Assembly: GCA_903948415.1 (NCBI GenBank)
Contig: CAJAYO010000893.1
Span: 1-32,141, forward strand
Direction of reading: 5' to 3'
Source of the DNA: an uncultured Opitutia bacterium
GTDB lineage: Bacteria; Verrucomicrobiota; Verrucomicrobiia; Opitutales; Opitutaceae
Length of the DNA stretch: 32,141 nt
Shown: positions 8,299 through 17,289 of the stretch, piece by piece
How the letters are laid out: every line of letters starts with the position of its first letter
Position numbering within the stretch: position 1 is the stretch's first letter
The notes under the pieces: generated by a model
Databases searched by the model: none
What the model was told of the DNA's origin: nothing
What the model saw: the letters and a program-made list of their open reading frames with translations, nothing else
Made by a program: the position numbers and the translations under genes

Positions 8299-10302
8299 AT
8301 GCACCACACTCCCCGCTTCCTTCTGCTCGCCGCCACGCTCGTGGCGGCCTCGTTCTCTGCGGTCTCCGCCGCACCGATCGTCACGCGACTCACCCCGCCG
8401 AGCGGTCTGTTCTACTTCCAGGACCCGAATCCTCCCTACATCTCGCGCTTCGTGCCCGGCCAGCGCTTCGACCTGCAGGCCACGATCTCGCCCGACGCCA
8501 CCCAGAATATCGCCGGCGTAAAATTTTACGTCAATAACACCGAGGTCCCCGGCACGATCACGCTCGTGCCTGCCACGGTCGCCGGCCTCCCCGCCAATAC
8601 TCTTGTGGCGACCCTCCGCAACTACAGCCTCGCGTCCCCCGGTGTCCATCGTCTCACCGTCAGCGCCACCCAGCTTCCCAACGGCCAATCCGTCCTCGCC
8701 ACCGGAAATTTCGAGATCGTCCACCTGGGCGCCGCGCTCGGCAACCCCAAGGCCAAGAACATCATCTTCATGATCGGTGACGGCATGGGCATCGCCCACC
8801 GCACCGCCGCACGTTTCATGCTGAATGGGGTCAGCCAGGGTAAAGCCCTCGCCCCGCTTGCCATGGACACCTTTCCCGTCACCGGCCTGCTCCAGACCTG
8901 CTCGCTCAACTCCATCGTCACCGACTCCGCCCCCGGCGCCTCGTGCTACTCAACGGGCAACAAGAACAACAACAACCAGGAAGGCGTGTTCCCCGACGAC
9001 ACGCTCGACGCGTTCGACAATCCGCGCACTGAATACATGGGCGAGTTTCTCGCCCGCACCGGCGGCAAATCCCTCGGCATCGTCACCACCTCCGACGTCT
9101 TCGACGCCACGCCCGCCGCCTTCGCCATCCACACCCAGAACCGCGGTGCCGGCACCGGCATCTGCGACCAGTACCTCGATGAAGCTGTGGTGAAGGCCAA
9201 CCTCACCGTCCTCCTCGGCGGCGGCCGCAAATGGTTCCTCCCCGCCACCACCGCCGGCTCTGCCCGCAACAACGCCACCGACTACGTGCTCCCCACCGAA
9301 CTCGCTACCGGCTGGAGCGTCGTCGCCGGCGCCCTCGATCCCAACCGCGACCTCCTCGCCGATTTCCAGAAAGCCGGCTTCGCCTACACCGCCAACGCCA
9401 CGCAGCTCAAGGCGCTTCCCTCCTCCACGGAAAAGCTCCTCGGTCTCTATGCGCTCTCGAACATGAACGTCGCCTCCGACAAAATCGACGGTCGTCGCGG
9501 CAACCCCGCCGTCGTTAACGAATTCGGTTTCCCCGATCAACCGATGCTCGATGAAATGACCGACGCGGCCCTCGCCGTGCTCTCGAAAAACCCCGCCGGC
9601 TTCGTCCTCATGGTCGAGGCCGCCTCCATCGACAAACAGGCCCACAACATGGATACCGACCGCTGGATCCTCGAGACCATCGAGTTCGACCGTGCCATCG
9701 GCCGCGCCAAAGCCTTCGCCGCCGCGAACCCCGACACGCTCGTCCTCGTCACCGCCGACCACGAATGCGCTGGCGTCAACATCATCGGCGCCTCCACCGT
9801 CACCCAGGCCAGCCTCAACGCCCGCGCGAATTCCGGCGGCGGTGCCGCCCAACTCCGCGACCCCGCCCCCGGCTCCGCGACACCCGTCGTCGGCGTCTAC
9901 GAACTCGCCGGCTTCCCCGTGTATGGGATCCAGCCCGACGGCTACCCCGCCACCACCAATCCCGATCGGAAAATGCTCATCGGCTACGCCGGCGGCGCCG
10001 ACCGCTACGAAGACTGGCAGAGCAATCCCCGCCCCATCCGCGACACGCAGCAACCCTTCAATGCCACTGCGCCCCTCAACTCCCATCCGAACAATCCCCT
10101 CGAGCGCAAAAACGCCGGCAATTTCCTGGTCACCGGACAGGTAAGCGGGACCAGCGCCGTCCACACCGCCTCCGATATTCCGATCTCGGCCTACGGCCGC
10201 GGCGCCGCCCACTTCACCGGCACGATGGACAACACCGATGTCTTTTTCCGCGCCATGAAAGCCATCCTCGTCGGCGCCGACACCACGGTGGCCGAGCGTT
10301 AA
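8299..10302 (+). CDS. Secreted alkaline phosphatase (PhoA-type) with an N-terminal Ig-like extension
   Basis: ATG at 8299, signal peptide MHHTPRFLLLAATLVAASFSAVSAA. AKNIIFMIGDGMGIAHRTAARF (metal-binding D), IVTDSAPGASCYSTG (nucleophile Ser), TPAAFAIHTQNR, VLMVEAASIDKQAHNMD, VLVTADHECAG. Confidence 0.92.
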   Translation: MHHTPRFLLLAATLVAASFSAVSAAPIVTRLTPPSGLFYFQDPNPPYISRFVPGQRFDLQATISPDATQNIAGVKFYVNNTEVPGTITLVPATVAGLPANTLVATLRNYSLASPGVHRLTVSATQLPNGQSVLATGNFEIVHLGAALGNPKAKNIIFMIGDGMGIAHRTAARFMLNGVSQGKALAPLAMDTFPVTGLLQTCSLNSIVTDSAPGASCYSTGNKNNNNQEGVFPDDTLDAFDNPRTEYMGEFLARTGGKSLGIVTTSDVFDATPAAFAIHTQNRGAGTGICDQYLDEAVVKANLTVLLGGGRKWFLPATTAGSARNNATDYVLPTELATGWSVVAGALDPNRDLLADFQKAGFAYTANATQLKALPSSTEKLLGLYALSNMNVASDKIDGRRGNPAVVNEFGFPDQPMLDEMTDAALAVLSKNPAGFVLMVEAASIDKQAHNMDTDRWILETIEFDRAIGRAKAFAAANPDTLVLVTADHECAGVNIIGASTVTQASLNARANSGGGAAQLRDPAPGSATPVVGVYELAGFPVYGIQPDGYPATTNPDRKMLIGYAGGADRYEDWQSNPRPIRDTQQPFNATAPLNSHPNNPLERKNAGNFLVTGQVSGTSAVHTASDIPISAYGRGAAHFTGTMDNTDVFFRAMKAILVGADTTVAER

Positions 10303-10329
10303 GCGATCCCAACTTCAGCACCTGCCGCG

Positions 10330-10353
10330 TGGCCACGGGGAAACCCGTGGCCA
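10330..10353 (+). terminator. Rho-independent terminator after alkaline phosphatase
   Basis: Perfect 10-bp inverted repeat tggccacggg-gaaa-cccgtggcca, followed by tgtcgttttc. Confidence 0.75.
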
Positions 10354-10447
10354 TGTCGTTTTCTCACCTCGCCCGCCGCCCCCCGCTCGTCAGGCCGACC
10401 CCCTGCGCTCCTTTTCCGACCGTGCGACCGATCAACCGAACGCCCGC

Positions 10448-11341
10448 TCAGTTCCGCAGCGCGTCTTTTTCCGCCCGAAAGTCCGGGTGAATTCTCCGGG
10501 CCGCCGCCGCGTGCACCTCCGCTCCGCTGTGATCGCCCCTCCGAGCGAGGATTTCTCCCAGCCGGTGGTGCACGTTCGCCCACGTCGGCATGCCTTCGCC
10601 GCTCGGCGGTGAAAGCCGGAGGCACCGTTGCAGTGCCGCCAACCCACGCTCCAATTGCCCGCCGCTCAACGCGGCACACCGCCCGATGTGGTAGAGGGCC
10701 ATGAAGTCATCGGGCGTTTCCCGCAACACGTCGTCGAACTGGGCAAACGCCTCGGCCGGTTTGTTCTCCGCGAGAAAAAGCGTCGCCCGGGCGACCCGCC
10801 CGCCCATCGGGTCCAGTTTCGCGATCTCGCCGGCCTGCGCCAGTGCCTGCTCGCGGCCACCGCCGGCAATCCGCGGCGCCACACAATAGTAACCGAGTAA
10901 ACTCCAGCGGTAGGCCGCCACCGCCGGCTCCAATTCCGCCGCCCGCCGGTAGGCCTGGAGACATTTCCGCGCCCACCCGAGCTTCGCCAACAGACCGGCC
11001 TTCTGCGCTGCAAGACCGCACGCATCACCCAGCGCGTTTTGCACCCGCGCGTCGTCGGGCAGCGCGCGGGCGGCTTTTTCCAAATGGGCCAGCGCGACGG
11101 CCTCGTCGTCGAACCACAGGGCCAGCCGACCAAGGTAGAAATTGAGTTCGATGCTGTTCGGTTGGTCGCGACTGAGGCTTCCGAAGGCGGTGCGGGCCTC
11201 CGCATAGCGTCGCTCCTCATAGAGGACCCGGGCGGCGCTGAACCCGAGCGAAAGGTCTTCGGCCCCGAGCCGGAGGCCCGGATAGAGGCCGATGGCCAGC
11301 GCCAACACCTGCCATTTCATGAGCTCGGGGTGGGTTTTCAT
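10448..11341 (-). CDS. TPR-repeat protein with N-terminal signal/anchor
   Basis: MKTHPELMKWQVLALAIGLYPGLRLGAEDLSLGFSAARVLYEERRYAEARTAFGSLSRDQPNSIELNFYLGRLAL...; several tetratricopeptide-like repeats. ATG overlaps the upstream stop (ATGA). Confidence 0.8.
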   Translation of the reverse strand: MKTHPELMKWQVLALAIGLYPGLRLGAEDLSLGFSAARVLYEERRYAEARTAFGSLSRDQPNSIELNFYLGRLALWFDDEAVALAHLEKAARALPDDARVQNALGDACGLAAQKAGLLAKLGWARKCLQAYRRAAELEPAVAAYRWSLLGYYCVAPRIAGGGREQALAQAGEIAKLDPMGGRVARATLFLAENKPAEAFAQFDDVLRETPDDFMALYHIGRCAALSGGQLERGLAALQRCLRLSPPSGEGMPTWANVHHRLGEILARRGDHSGAEVHAAAARRIHPDFRAEKDALRN

Positions 11342-11697
11342 CGGGCAGCTTCGGTCCGACTCGTGGCGCTCTGGGGCGCCAGATGGCTGCGCGCGAGCCG
11401 GCGCAGACGCTGGGTCGAGACCCGCACGCGGGCCCGCCGGCGCCACCATCCGCGATTGCGGCGGTCGACCACGTAGTCGGCGAGTTCCTCATTCAATTGC
11501 CCCATCGATCGGGCCGACCCGCAGGACCGAATTAACTCGTGATCGACCAAAAAAAAGTCGCGCCAAACGAGGCCCACCACCGGCGCCAACAGCCGCGCGT
11601 GCCACGGCAGGCAGGTCCAAAAAACGCGCCGTTCGAACGCTGGCTCGGGCCAGCCGCACCACGCGCAATGAAGTTCCTTCAAAGTTTTCGGTTTCAC
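11338..11697 (-). CDS. Small hypothetical protein with an N-terminal Cys pair (CAWCGW) and Arg-rich C-terminus
   Basis: GTG at 11697 (MKPKTLKELHCAWCGWPEPAFERRVFWTCLPWHARLL...) after the ClC terminator; stop overlaps the start of the TPR gene. Confidence 0.55.
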   Translation of the reverse strand: MKPKTLKELHCAWCGWPEPAFERRVFWTCLPWHARLLAPVVGLVWRDFFLVDHELIRSCGSARSMGQLNEELADYVVDRRNRGWWRRRARVRVSTQRLRRLARSHLAPQSATSRTEAAR

Positions 11698-11784
11698 GAC
11701 CGAGGGAGCACGACCACGCCTCCGGACCGCGGCAAACCGCCGGGGTGACGATTGGGCAAATTCCTCCGCCTCCCCCGATCCCGA

Positions 11785-11821
11785 AAAACATGAAGGCCGC
11801 CCAACCCCTTGGACGGCCTTC
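11785..11821 (-). terminator. Rho-independent terminator for the ClC/EIIA operon
   Basis: Minus strand: gaaggccg...cggccttc stem, then catgtttttcgg T-run. Confidence 0.7.
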
Positions 11822-11957
11822 CCTAACCTGACCTGCACTGTGAACTACCGCAGCGAAAGACGCCACCGCCCGAAAAACGTTCAATTCCCCGCCAACGACC
11901 GGAAAAATATCTCCGCCGCCCGATCGCCGCGCGCTTTGCCCCAGGCCTGCCCGCGAA

Positions 11958-13745
11958 TCACGCGGCCACGGGTTTCTTGCGCTTTTCGACGAGCGCGAGC
12001 AGCAGGTCGCCCTTCGACAAACTGCCCCGCAGCGTCCCGTCGGGCTCCACCACCGGCAGCCGTTCGGCGGCGATCCCCAGAAAACCGCCGAGCGCCTCGG
12101 CCAAAGGCTGCGATGGGGCGACCCGGGGAAAGTCCTCGTGCAAAATATCCCGCGCAATGACCAACTCCGCGAGGTCCGGCTCGCCCAAATACGGCTTGAT
12201 GTCGTGCAGCGAGACCACGCCCTTGAACCGGCCCGCCGCATCGACCACGTAGAGGTTGTTCACCCGCACGCTCAGGAACAGCCGCGCAATCTCGGCGAAA
12301 CGCGCGGTCTCACCCACCACCGGCGGTTTTACGCGCATCAGATCGGCGACCCGCGTCTCGGTGGAGAACGGGGCGACCGACTCCGCCGCCGCCGCCTTGG
12401 TCTTCAGCGACTCGCTATAGAGCGACCGCGTGTCGAGCCCCCGGGCCGTGTAATAGGCAATCACGCTGCACAGCATCAGCGGCAAAATGATGTCATAGCT
12501 CAGCGTCATCTCGAACAGCATGATCACCGCCATGACCGGCGCGCGACTGGCCGCCGACAAAAACGCCCCCATGCCGACCAGCGCGAACGCCCGCGGGTCC
12601 TGCGCCGCCGTCGGCCACACGGCATGCACCGCCATGCCAAACAGGTAACCCGCACTCGCCCCCATAAACAGCGAAGGCGTAAACACACCGCCCGGCGCGC
12701 CTGAGCCAAACGAGGCCATCGTCGCGAGCCACTTGCACGCCGCAATCCCGAGCAACACTTTCCACATCAGGCCGCCGTTGAGGATCTGCACCACCACCGA
12801 GTAGCCGTTGCCCGCCACTTGCGGAACGTTGATCGCGATCGCCCCCACCGCCAGTCCGCCCAAGGTCAGACGCGCGACCAACGGAAGCTTGAGACTGACA
12901 AAAAAACCTTCCGCCTGCCGCAGCGACCGCAGAAACCACGGTGCGAGCACGCCCATCAGCAAGCCGAGCACCACATACGGCCCCATCTCCCACGCCGAAT
13001 TGAGATGAAACTCCGGCACGCGATAAAGCACGTGGGCCGAAGTCAGCACCCGCACCGTGAGCGTCGCGACCACCGCGGAAACGGCGAGCGGGCCAAGACT
13101 CTCCATCGCGATCGTGCCGAGGATGATCTCCGCCACGAAAAACGACCCCGCGATCGGGGCATTGTAGGCGGACGCGATCCCCGCCGCGGCACCGCACGCG
13201 ACGATCAGCCGCAGTTGCGGGGGCGTAAACTGCCGCCAGCGCCCGATCAGCGAAGCCAGCACCGCCGCCAACTGCACCATCGGCCCCTCCCGCCCGATTG
13301 AGCCGCCGGACCCGATCGAAAAAAGGGCCGCCACGCTCTTCACCACACTGGCCCGGATGGGGACGTGACCGTTCCCGATCGCGATCGCCTCCATATAGTC
13401 GGTCGAACTCTGGCCGGGCGCGATGTGCTTCCCCAGGAGCAGCACGAGCCCCGCGCACGTCCCCCCCAACGCCGGCACCAGCAGACAACCCCACCACGGC
13501 AGCTGTCGCATCGACTCCACCACGCCCACCCCGTTGCCCGAATAGCCGAACAAATCGTGCACGCCCTCCGCCAGTCCGGTGAAGAGGATCGAGGACAGCG
13601 CGCCGAGAAACCCGGCCAGCGCCGCCCACAACAGCGTGACCTGCCACTCCGTCGGCTGGAGCTTTTCTTGGATCCAAAGTCGCCAACGCAACAGCCGCAT
13701 CAGCCGGCGCAACAACAGTTCCGCGGGATCGATCACCGCTTTCAT
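11958..13745 (-). CDS. ClC-family chloride channel/antiporter with C-terminal CBS domain pair
   Basis: Motifs GSGGSIGREGPMVQLAAVL, ASAYNAPIAGSFFVAEIILG and GSGAPGGVFTPSLFMGASAGYLFG; C-terminal CBS segment (VADLMRVKPPVVGETARFAEIARLFLSVRVNNLYVVDAAGRFKGVVSLHDIKPYL...). Confidence 0.93.
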   Translation of the reverse strand: MKAVIDPAELLLRRLMRLLRWRLWIQEKLQPTEWQVTLLWAALAGFLGALSSILFTGLAEGVHDLFGYSGNGVGVVESMRQLPWWGCLLVPALGGTCAGLVLLLGKHIAPGQSSTDYMEAIAIGNGHVPIRASVVKSVAALFSIGSGGSIGREGPMVQLAAVLASLIGRWRQFTPPQLRLIVACGAAAGIASAYNAPIAGSFFVAEIILGTIAMESLGPLAVSAVVATLTVRVLTSAHVLYRVPEFHLNSAWEMGPYVVLGLLMGVLAPWFLRSLRQAEGFFVSLKLPLVARLTLGGLAVGAIAINVPQVAGNGYSVVVQILNGGLMWKVLLGIAACKWLATMASFGSGAPGGVFTPSLFMGASAGYLFGMAVHAVWPTAAQDPRAFALVGMGAFLSAASRAPVMAVIMLFEMTLSYDIILPLMLCSVIAYYTARGLDTRSLYSESLKTKAAAAESVAPFSTETRVADLMRVKPPVVGETARFAEIARLFLSVRVNNLYVVDAAGRFKGVVSLHDIKPYLGEPDLAELVIARDILHEDFPRVAPSQPLAEALGGFLGIAAERLPVVEPDGTLRGSLSKGDLLLALVEKRKKPVAA

Positions 13746-14266
13746 CGCTTGGACTCCGCCCCCCGGGCCAGCAGCGCGAGAAACTCCGCCTCCGTCTTTG
13801 CCGTGAGCAGCCCTGCCCGCACCCCCGGTTTCTTCAACAGGCGCGACAAGCCCGCCACCAGTTTCAAATAGTCCGCCACGGCCGCCTTCGGCGTGCCGAT
13901 CAGAAACACCAGCCGCACCCCCGGATGCTCCGGATCAAACGCCACGTCCTGGGTCGCCCGGCCCACGGCGAGCACCATCCGCCCGACGCCCGCGGTGCGC
14001 GCATGCGGCAACGCGACATCCGCCGCGATACACACCGAGGCAATCGCCGCCCGTTCCATCAGATCAGCCAGGAAACGCGGCGCATCCGTCACCCCCCCAC
14101 CCACCGCCCCCAGCCGGGCGTGCAGTTCCCGTATCGCCTCGGCCCCGGAGGCCGCCTGGAGCTCCAAGGCCAGAACGTCAGGGTTCGCAATGAGATCGGT
14201 CGGTGGTGTCACGGTGCACGGAACGGTAAGCGACCGGCGCGCCAAAACAAGCCTCGCCCGTGGCAT
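13742..14266 (-). CDS. PTS EIIA type-2 (fructose/Ntr-like) domain protein
   Basis: EIIA-2 pattern ADLMERAAIASVCIAADVALPHARTAGVGRMVLAVGRATQDVAFD...VRLVFLIGTPKAAVADYLKLVAGLSRLLK with the candidate phospho-His in ALPHA. Stop overlaps the ClC start (ATGA). Start uncertain (ATG 14266 or GTG 14212). Confidence 0.82.
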   Translation of the reverse strand: MPRARLVLARRSLTVPCTVTPPTDLIANPDVLALELQAASGAEAIRELHARLGAVGGGVTDAPRFLADLMERAAIASVCIAADVALPHARTAGVGRMVLAVGRATQDVAFDPEHPGVRLVFLIGTPKAAVADYLKLVAGLSRLLKKPGVRAGLLTAKTEAEFLALLARGAESKR

Positions 14267-14336
14267 CCCCCCCCACCGTTGAAACCGGTCGCCCGCGCAC
14301 CGACGGAATCGCGCCCCGCCCCCGCCCCGCGGCCGC

Positions 14337-17096
14337 TCAATCAATGGTATACGGCTCGGGCTCTGCTTCCGGCTCCGCATGCGCCGTCAGCGTCACCAGG
14401 CTCCGCAACGACGTGAAGTGCTGGCTCAGATCGAAATCGCCGCCCAGCCCGCCGATGAGTTTGTCGAACAAATCTTTTTTCGACGCCTTCAGCGTCTGGA
14501 TCCGTTCCTCAATCGTGCCCGCCGTGACCATCCGGTAGACGAACACCGTGCTCTTTTGGCCGATACGGTGCACCCGGTCCACGGCCTGGGCCTCCACCGC
14601 GGGATTCCACCACGGATCGAGCAAAAAGACGTAATCGGCCGCGTGCAGCGTGATGCCCGTGCCGGCCGCCTTGAGCGACACCAACATCGCGGCCGCACCC
14701 TGCGCCGTCTGAAAGCCCTGCACGGGCTTGAGGCGGTCGAGCGTCATACCCGTGAGTTCGTAGCGCGGCAGCTCCGGAAAATACTTCTGCAGCGCCTCGC
14801 GCACGCGGCCGAGCAACATGACAAACTGCGAGAAAATCACGACCTTGTGCCCGCTGCTCACAATCTCGGTCAGTTTCTCCACCAGCAGGTTGATCTTCCC
14901 GGAATCCGCGAGCGGCGCATTCAACCACGGCAGCATGTCGGGGTCGCAGCACGTCTGGCGCAGGCGCGTGAGCAGCGCGAGGAATCCAAAACTCTTCTCG
15001 CGCATCGCGGCCCCCACGTCGTCGCCCAGCCGGTCGAGCCCCTCGGAACAAATCCGCGCATACTCCGCCCGCTGCACGTCGGTGAGCGGGCAGATCAGAT
15101 CCATTTCCATCTTCGGCGGCAGTTCCGTCGCCACTTCCTTTTTTGTGCGCCGCAGGATGAACGGGGCCAATTGCGCCCGCAGCCGCGTGAGCGTGCCCTC
15201 CCGGTCGGCGTTGAGCGCCGCCTCGAACATCGCCCTCGACCCCAGCAGGCCCGGCAGCAAAAAGCGGAAAATGCTCCACAAATCGAGCTGGCGGTTTTCC
15301 AGCGGCGTGCCCGTCAGCACGATCCGGTGCTGGGCCCGCACCGCAAAACAGGTCTGCGTGATTTTCGCGTCCGGGTTCTTGATGAACTGGCCTTCGTCGA
15401 GCACGGCGTAGCCAAACTCCGCGCCCGGCAACATCGCCCGGTGCTTCCGGAGCTGCGTGTAGCTCGCCAACCAGATCACCGGGTCTTTGCGCTGCGTGAA
15501 ATCGTGCCCCGTCTTCAGCACATCGACCGCCAGCTGCGGGAAAAACTTCGCGATCTCCTCGCGCCACACCGGCACCACGCTGGCCGGGCAGACAATGAGG
15601 TGCGGCTTGCCGGCGATCGGACGGGCCGCCAACAACGACAGAACCTGCAGCGTCTTCCCGAGCCCCATCTCGTCGGCCAACAGCCCGTGGCAGCCCACGT
15701 CGCAGAGGTGGTGCACCCACTCGACTCCGCGGCGCTGATACGGCCGCAGCAGCTCCGGCAGCGCCGGCGGCGCGGGCGGGACCGAGAGCACCTGCTGCCG
15801 CCACGCTTCGATTTCGGGCGACAGCGTGAGTTTCAGCCGCACATCGCTGAACAGCGAAAAAATCAGATACGGCGACAGGGCGCCGTTTTCCGCCGCATCC
15901 GAACCCTGCGTTTCCGCGACATTCTCCTGCCACGCCGTGAACGACGCCCACTTGTCCGCCGGCAAGGCGACGATCCCGATATTGGGCAAAATGACCGGCT
16001 GCCCGTTGCGTTTCAGCAGGGCGTGGACCTCCGTGTCCGTGAGCATCCGTTCGCCCGCACGAAAGATCCACCGCAGGTTCAACGCCGCATGCTCCCCGTC
16101 GCCGCCGGTCGCACCCGCACGCGGCGCCGCGCGCTCGGCCAACGCCTCGATCTCGATCGCCCAGGTGCCCTTGCCCAGATTCGCCGACTTCTCGTCGAGT
16201 TCGATCGCGAACAGCCGCTTCCAGGCGGGCAGCACGGTCTTGAGAAAATTCGGAATCTCCACCAGCGACTCCATCAGGTAGACGCCCGTGTCCTGATGAT
16301 AGTGGAAATGCGCTTTGCGCGCATAGGCCGCGAGCCCGATCAGCTTCGCGCGCTCCCCCGACGTCACATGACCGTTTCCGTTCGCATGGGCGTCGGGCCC
16401 GAGGGCCGGATGCTTCGTTTTCTTGTCGGCGTCGAGCCACGCCGCCTGAAAGGTCAGCCCGGCCGACTTCGTCTTAAATAGGAGGACCAGCGTCCGCGAC
16501 GGGCCGTTGTGGGTCCCGACCGCGGTCGGGCCCGCGGCCGGAGCCGGACGCGCCGCGCCCCCGCCGGAATTCCCCGCGGCCGCGGCGGCCGCCCCTCGCC
16601 CAAATCCCTGGCCGCGCCCGTGCGTCGGTGCATGCCCATGGCCGGGGGCGCTCGCGCCCACCGTGCTCCCGCTCGCCGGGGCGTGCCCCGCCGCGAAACC
16701 GTTGCCGTGACCGTTACCGCCCGCGTGCCCCGTCGCCGAACGCGACCGCTCGTCCCCCAGCGGCGAAATCTCATCGGCCACCAACTCCTCAATCTCGTGC
16801 ATTCCGGCCACCGCCAGCGCGTGCGCCAATTCCGTATCCGTCGAGGACGAACGCACACTGAGACCCGTGCTCGTCCATTCGATCACCGCGTATTCGTCCT
16901 TCTTCTCGATCCGACGGTGCACGATCGCGTCCCGGTCCGTCAGTTCCAATTCGCGCACTTCGCTGTCCCGATAGATCTGGCGCCCCACTTCCAGTTGCGA
17001 GGCCGTGAAGGCCCCTGACCAGTCGTTCTCGAGCTTTCCGAACCAAAATTCGAGGGAATGAGGAGTATAGACGCGCTTTGGGCCGTGGGACTGCAT
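14337..17096 (-). CDS. SNF2/SWI2-family DEAD/DEAH-box helicase
   Basis: LLADEMGLGKTLQVLSLLAA (Walker A), YAVLDEGQFIKN (motif II), VLTGTPLENRQLDLWSIFRFLLPGLLG, VVIFSQFVMLL, LKAAGTGITLHAADYVFLLDPWWNPAVEAQAVDRVHRIGQK. ATG at 17096 preferred; 17141 also possible. Confidence 0.93.
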   Translation of the reverse strand: MQSHGPKRVYTPHSLEFWFGKLENDWSGAFTASQLEVGRQIYRDSEVRELELTDRDAIVHRRIEKKDEYAVIEWTSTGLSVRSSSTDTELAHALAVAGMHEIEELVADEISPLGDERSRSATGHAGGNGHGNGFAAGHAPASGSTVGASAPGHGHAPTHGRGQGFGRGAAAAAAGNSGGGAARPAPAAGPTAVGTHNGPSRTLVLLFKTKSAGLTFQAAWLDADKKTKHPALGPDAHANGNGHVTSGERAKLIGLAAYARKAHFHYHQDTGVYLMESLVEIPNFLKTVLPAWKRLFAIELDEKSANLGKGTWAIEIEALAERAAPRAGATGGDGEHAALNLRWIFRAGERMLTDTEVHALLKRNGQPVILPNIGIVALPADKWASFTAWQENVAETQGSDAAENGALSPYLIFSLFSDVRLKLTLSPEIEAWRQQVLSVPPAPPALPELLRPYQRRGVEWVHHLCDVGCHGLLADEMGLGKTLQVLSLLAARPIAGKPHLIVCPASVVPVWREEIAKFFPQLAVDVLKTGHDFTQRKDPVIWLASYTQLRKHRAMLPGAEFGYAVLDEGQFIKNPDAKITQTCFAVRAQHRIVLTGTPLENRQLDLWSIFRFLLPGLLGSRAMFEAALNADREGTLTRLRAQLAPFILRRTKKEVATELPPKMEMDLICPLTDVQRAEYARICSEGLDRLGDDVGAAMREKSFGFLALLTRLRQTCCDPDMLPWLNAPLADSGKINLLVEKLTEIVSSGHKVVIFSQFVMLLGRVREALQKYFPELPRYELTGMTLDRLKPVQGFQTAQGAAAMLVSLKAAGTGITLHAADYVFLLDPWWNPAVEAQAVDRVHRIGQKSTVFVYRMVTAGTIEERIQTLKASKKDLFDKLIGGLGGDFDLSQHFTSLRSLVTLTAHAEPEAEPEPYTID

Positions 17097-17183
17097 CCGC
17101 GTAAAAAAAATCGACCGTAGAAACCGCCCGCCTCGGTGCAACCACTAATTTGCAGTTCAGCGCTCCGCCCACGATTTCTCGAA

Positions 17184-17216
17184 ATCGTCACCCCGCCGCC
17201 ACCCGATCGCCACACG
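17184..17216 (+). promoter_or_regulatory. Pho-box-like tandem 11-bp direct repeats upstream of the glycolipid operon
   Basis: Three in-register 11-bp units: ATCGTCACCCC / GCCGCCACCCG / ATCGCCACACG; ends about 75 bp before the GTG start at 17290. Confidence 0.45.
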
Positions 17217-17289
17217 GTGCTGCCACCATCCCTTCCGGCAACCACCTGCATCGTCCTCCTTTCCGCCCAACCCCCGCCGCGCCTCCCTC

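Noticed and set aside
8950-10212. 420-aa minus ORF opposite alkaline phosphatase
   Set aside because: Gly/Val/Glu-rich antisense artefact of GC-rich third positions.
12493-13686. 397-aa alternative-frame ORF inside the ClC gene
   Set aside because: Same-strand frame-shifted reading of a clearly coding membrane protein; composition is implausible.
14379-16481. 700-aa + ORF opposite the SNF2 gene
   Set aside because: Arg/Gln-rich shadow ORF; the sense strand has all the SNF2 motifs.
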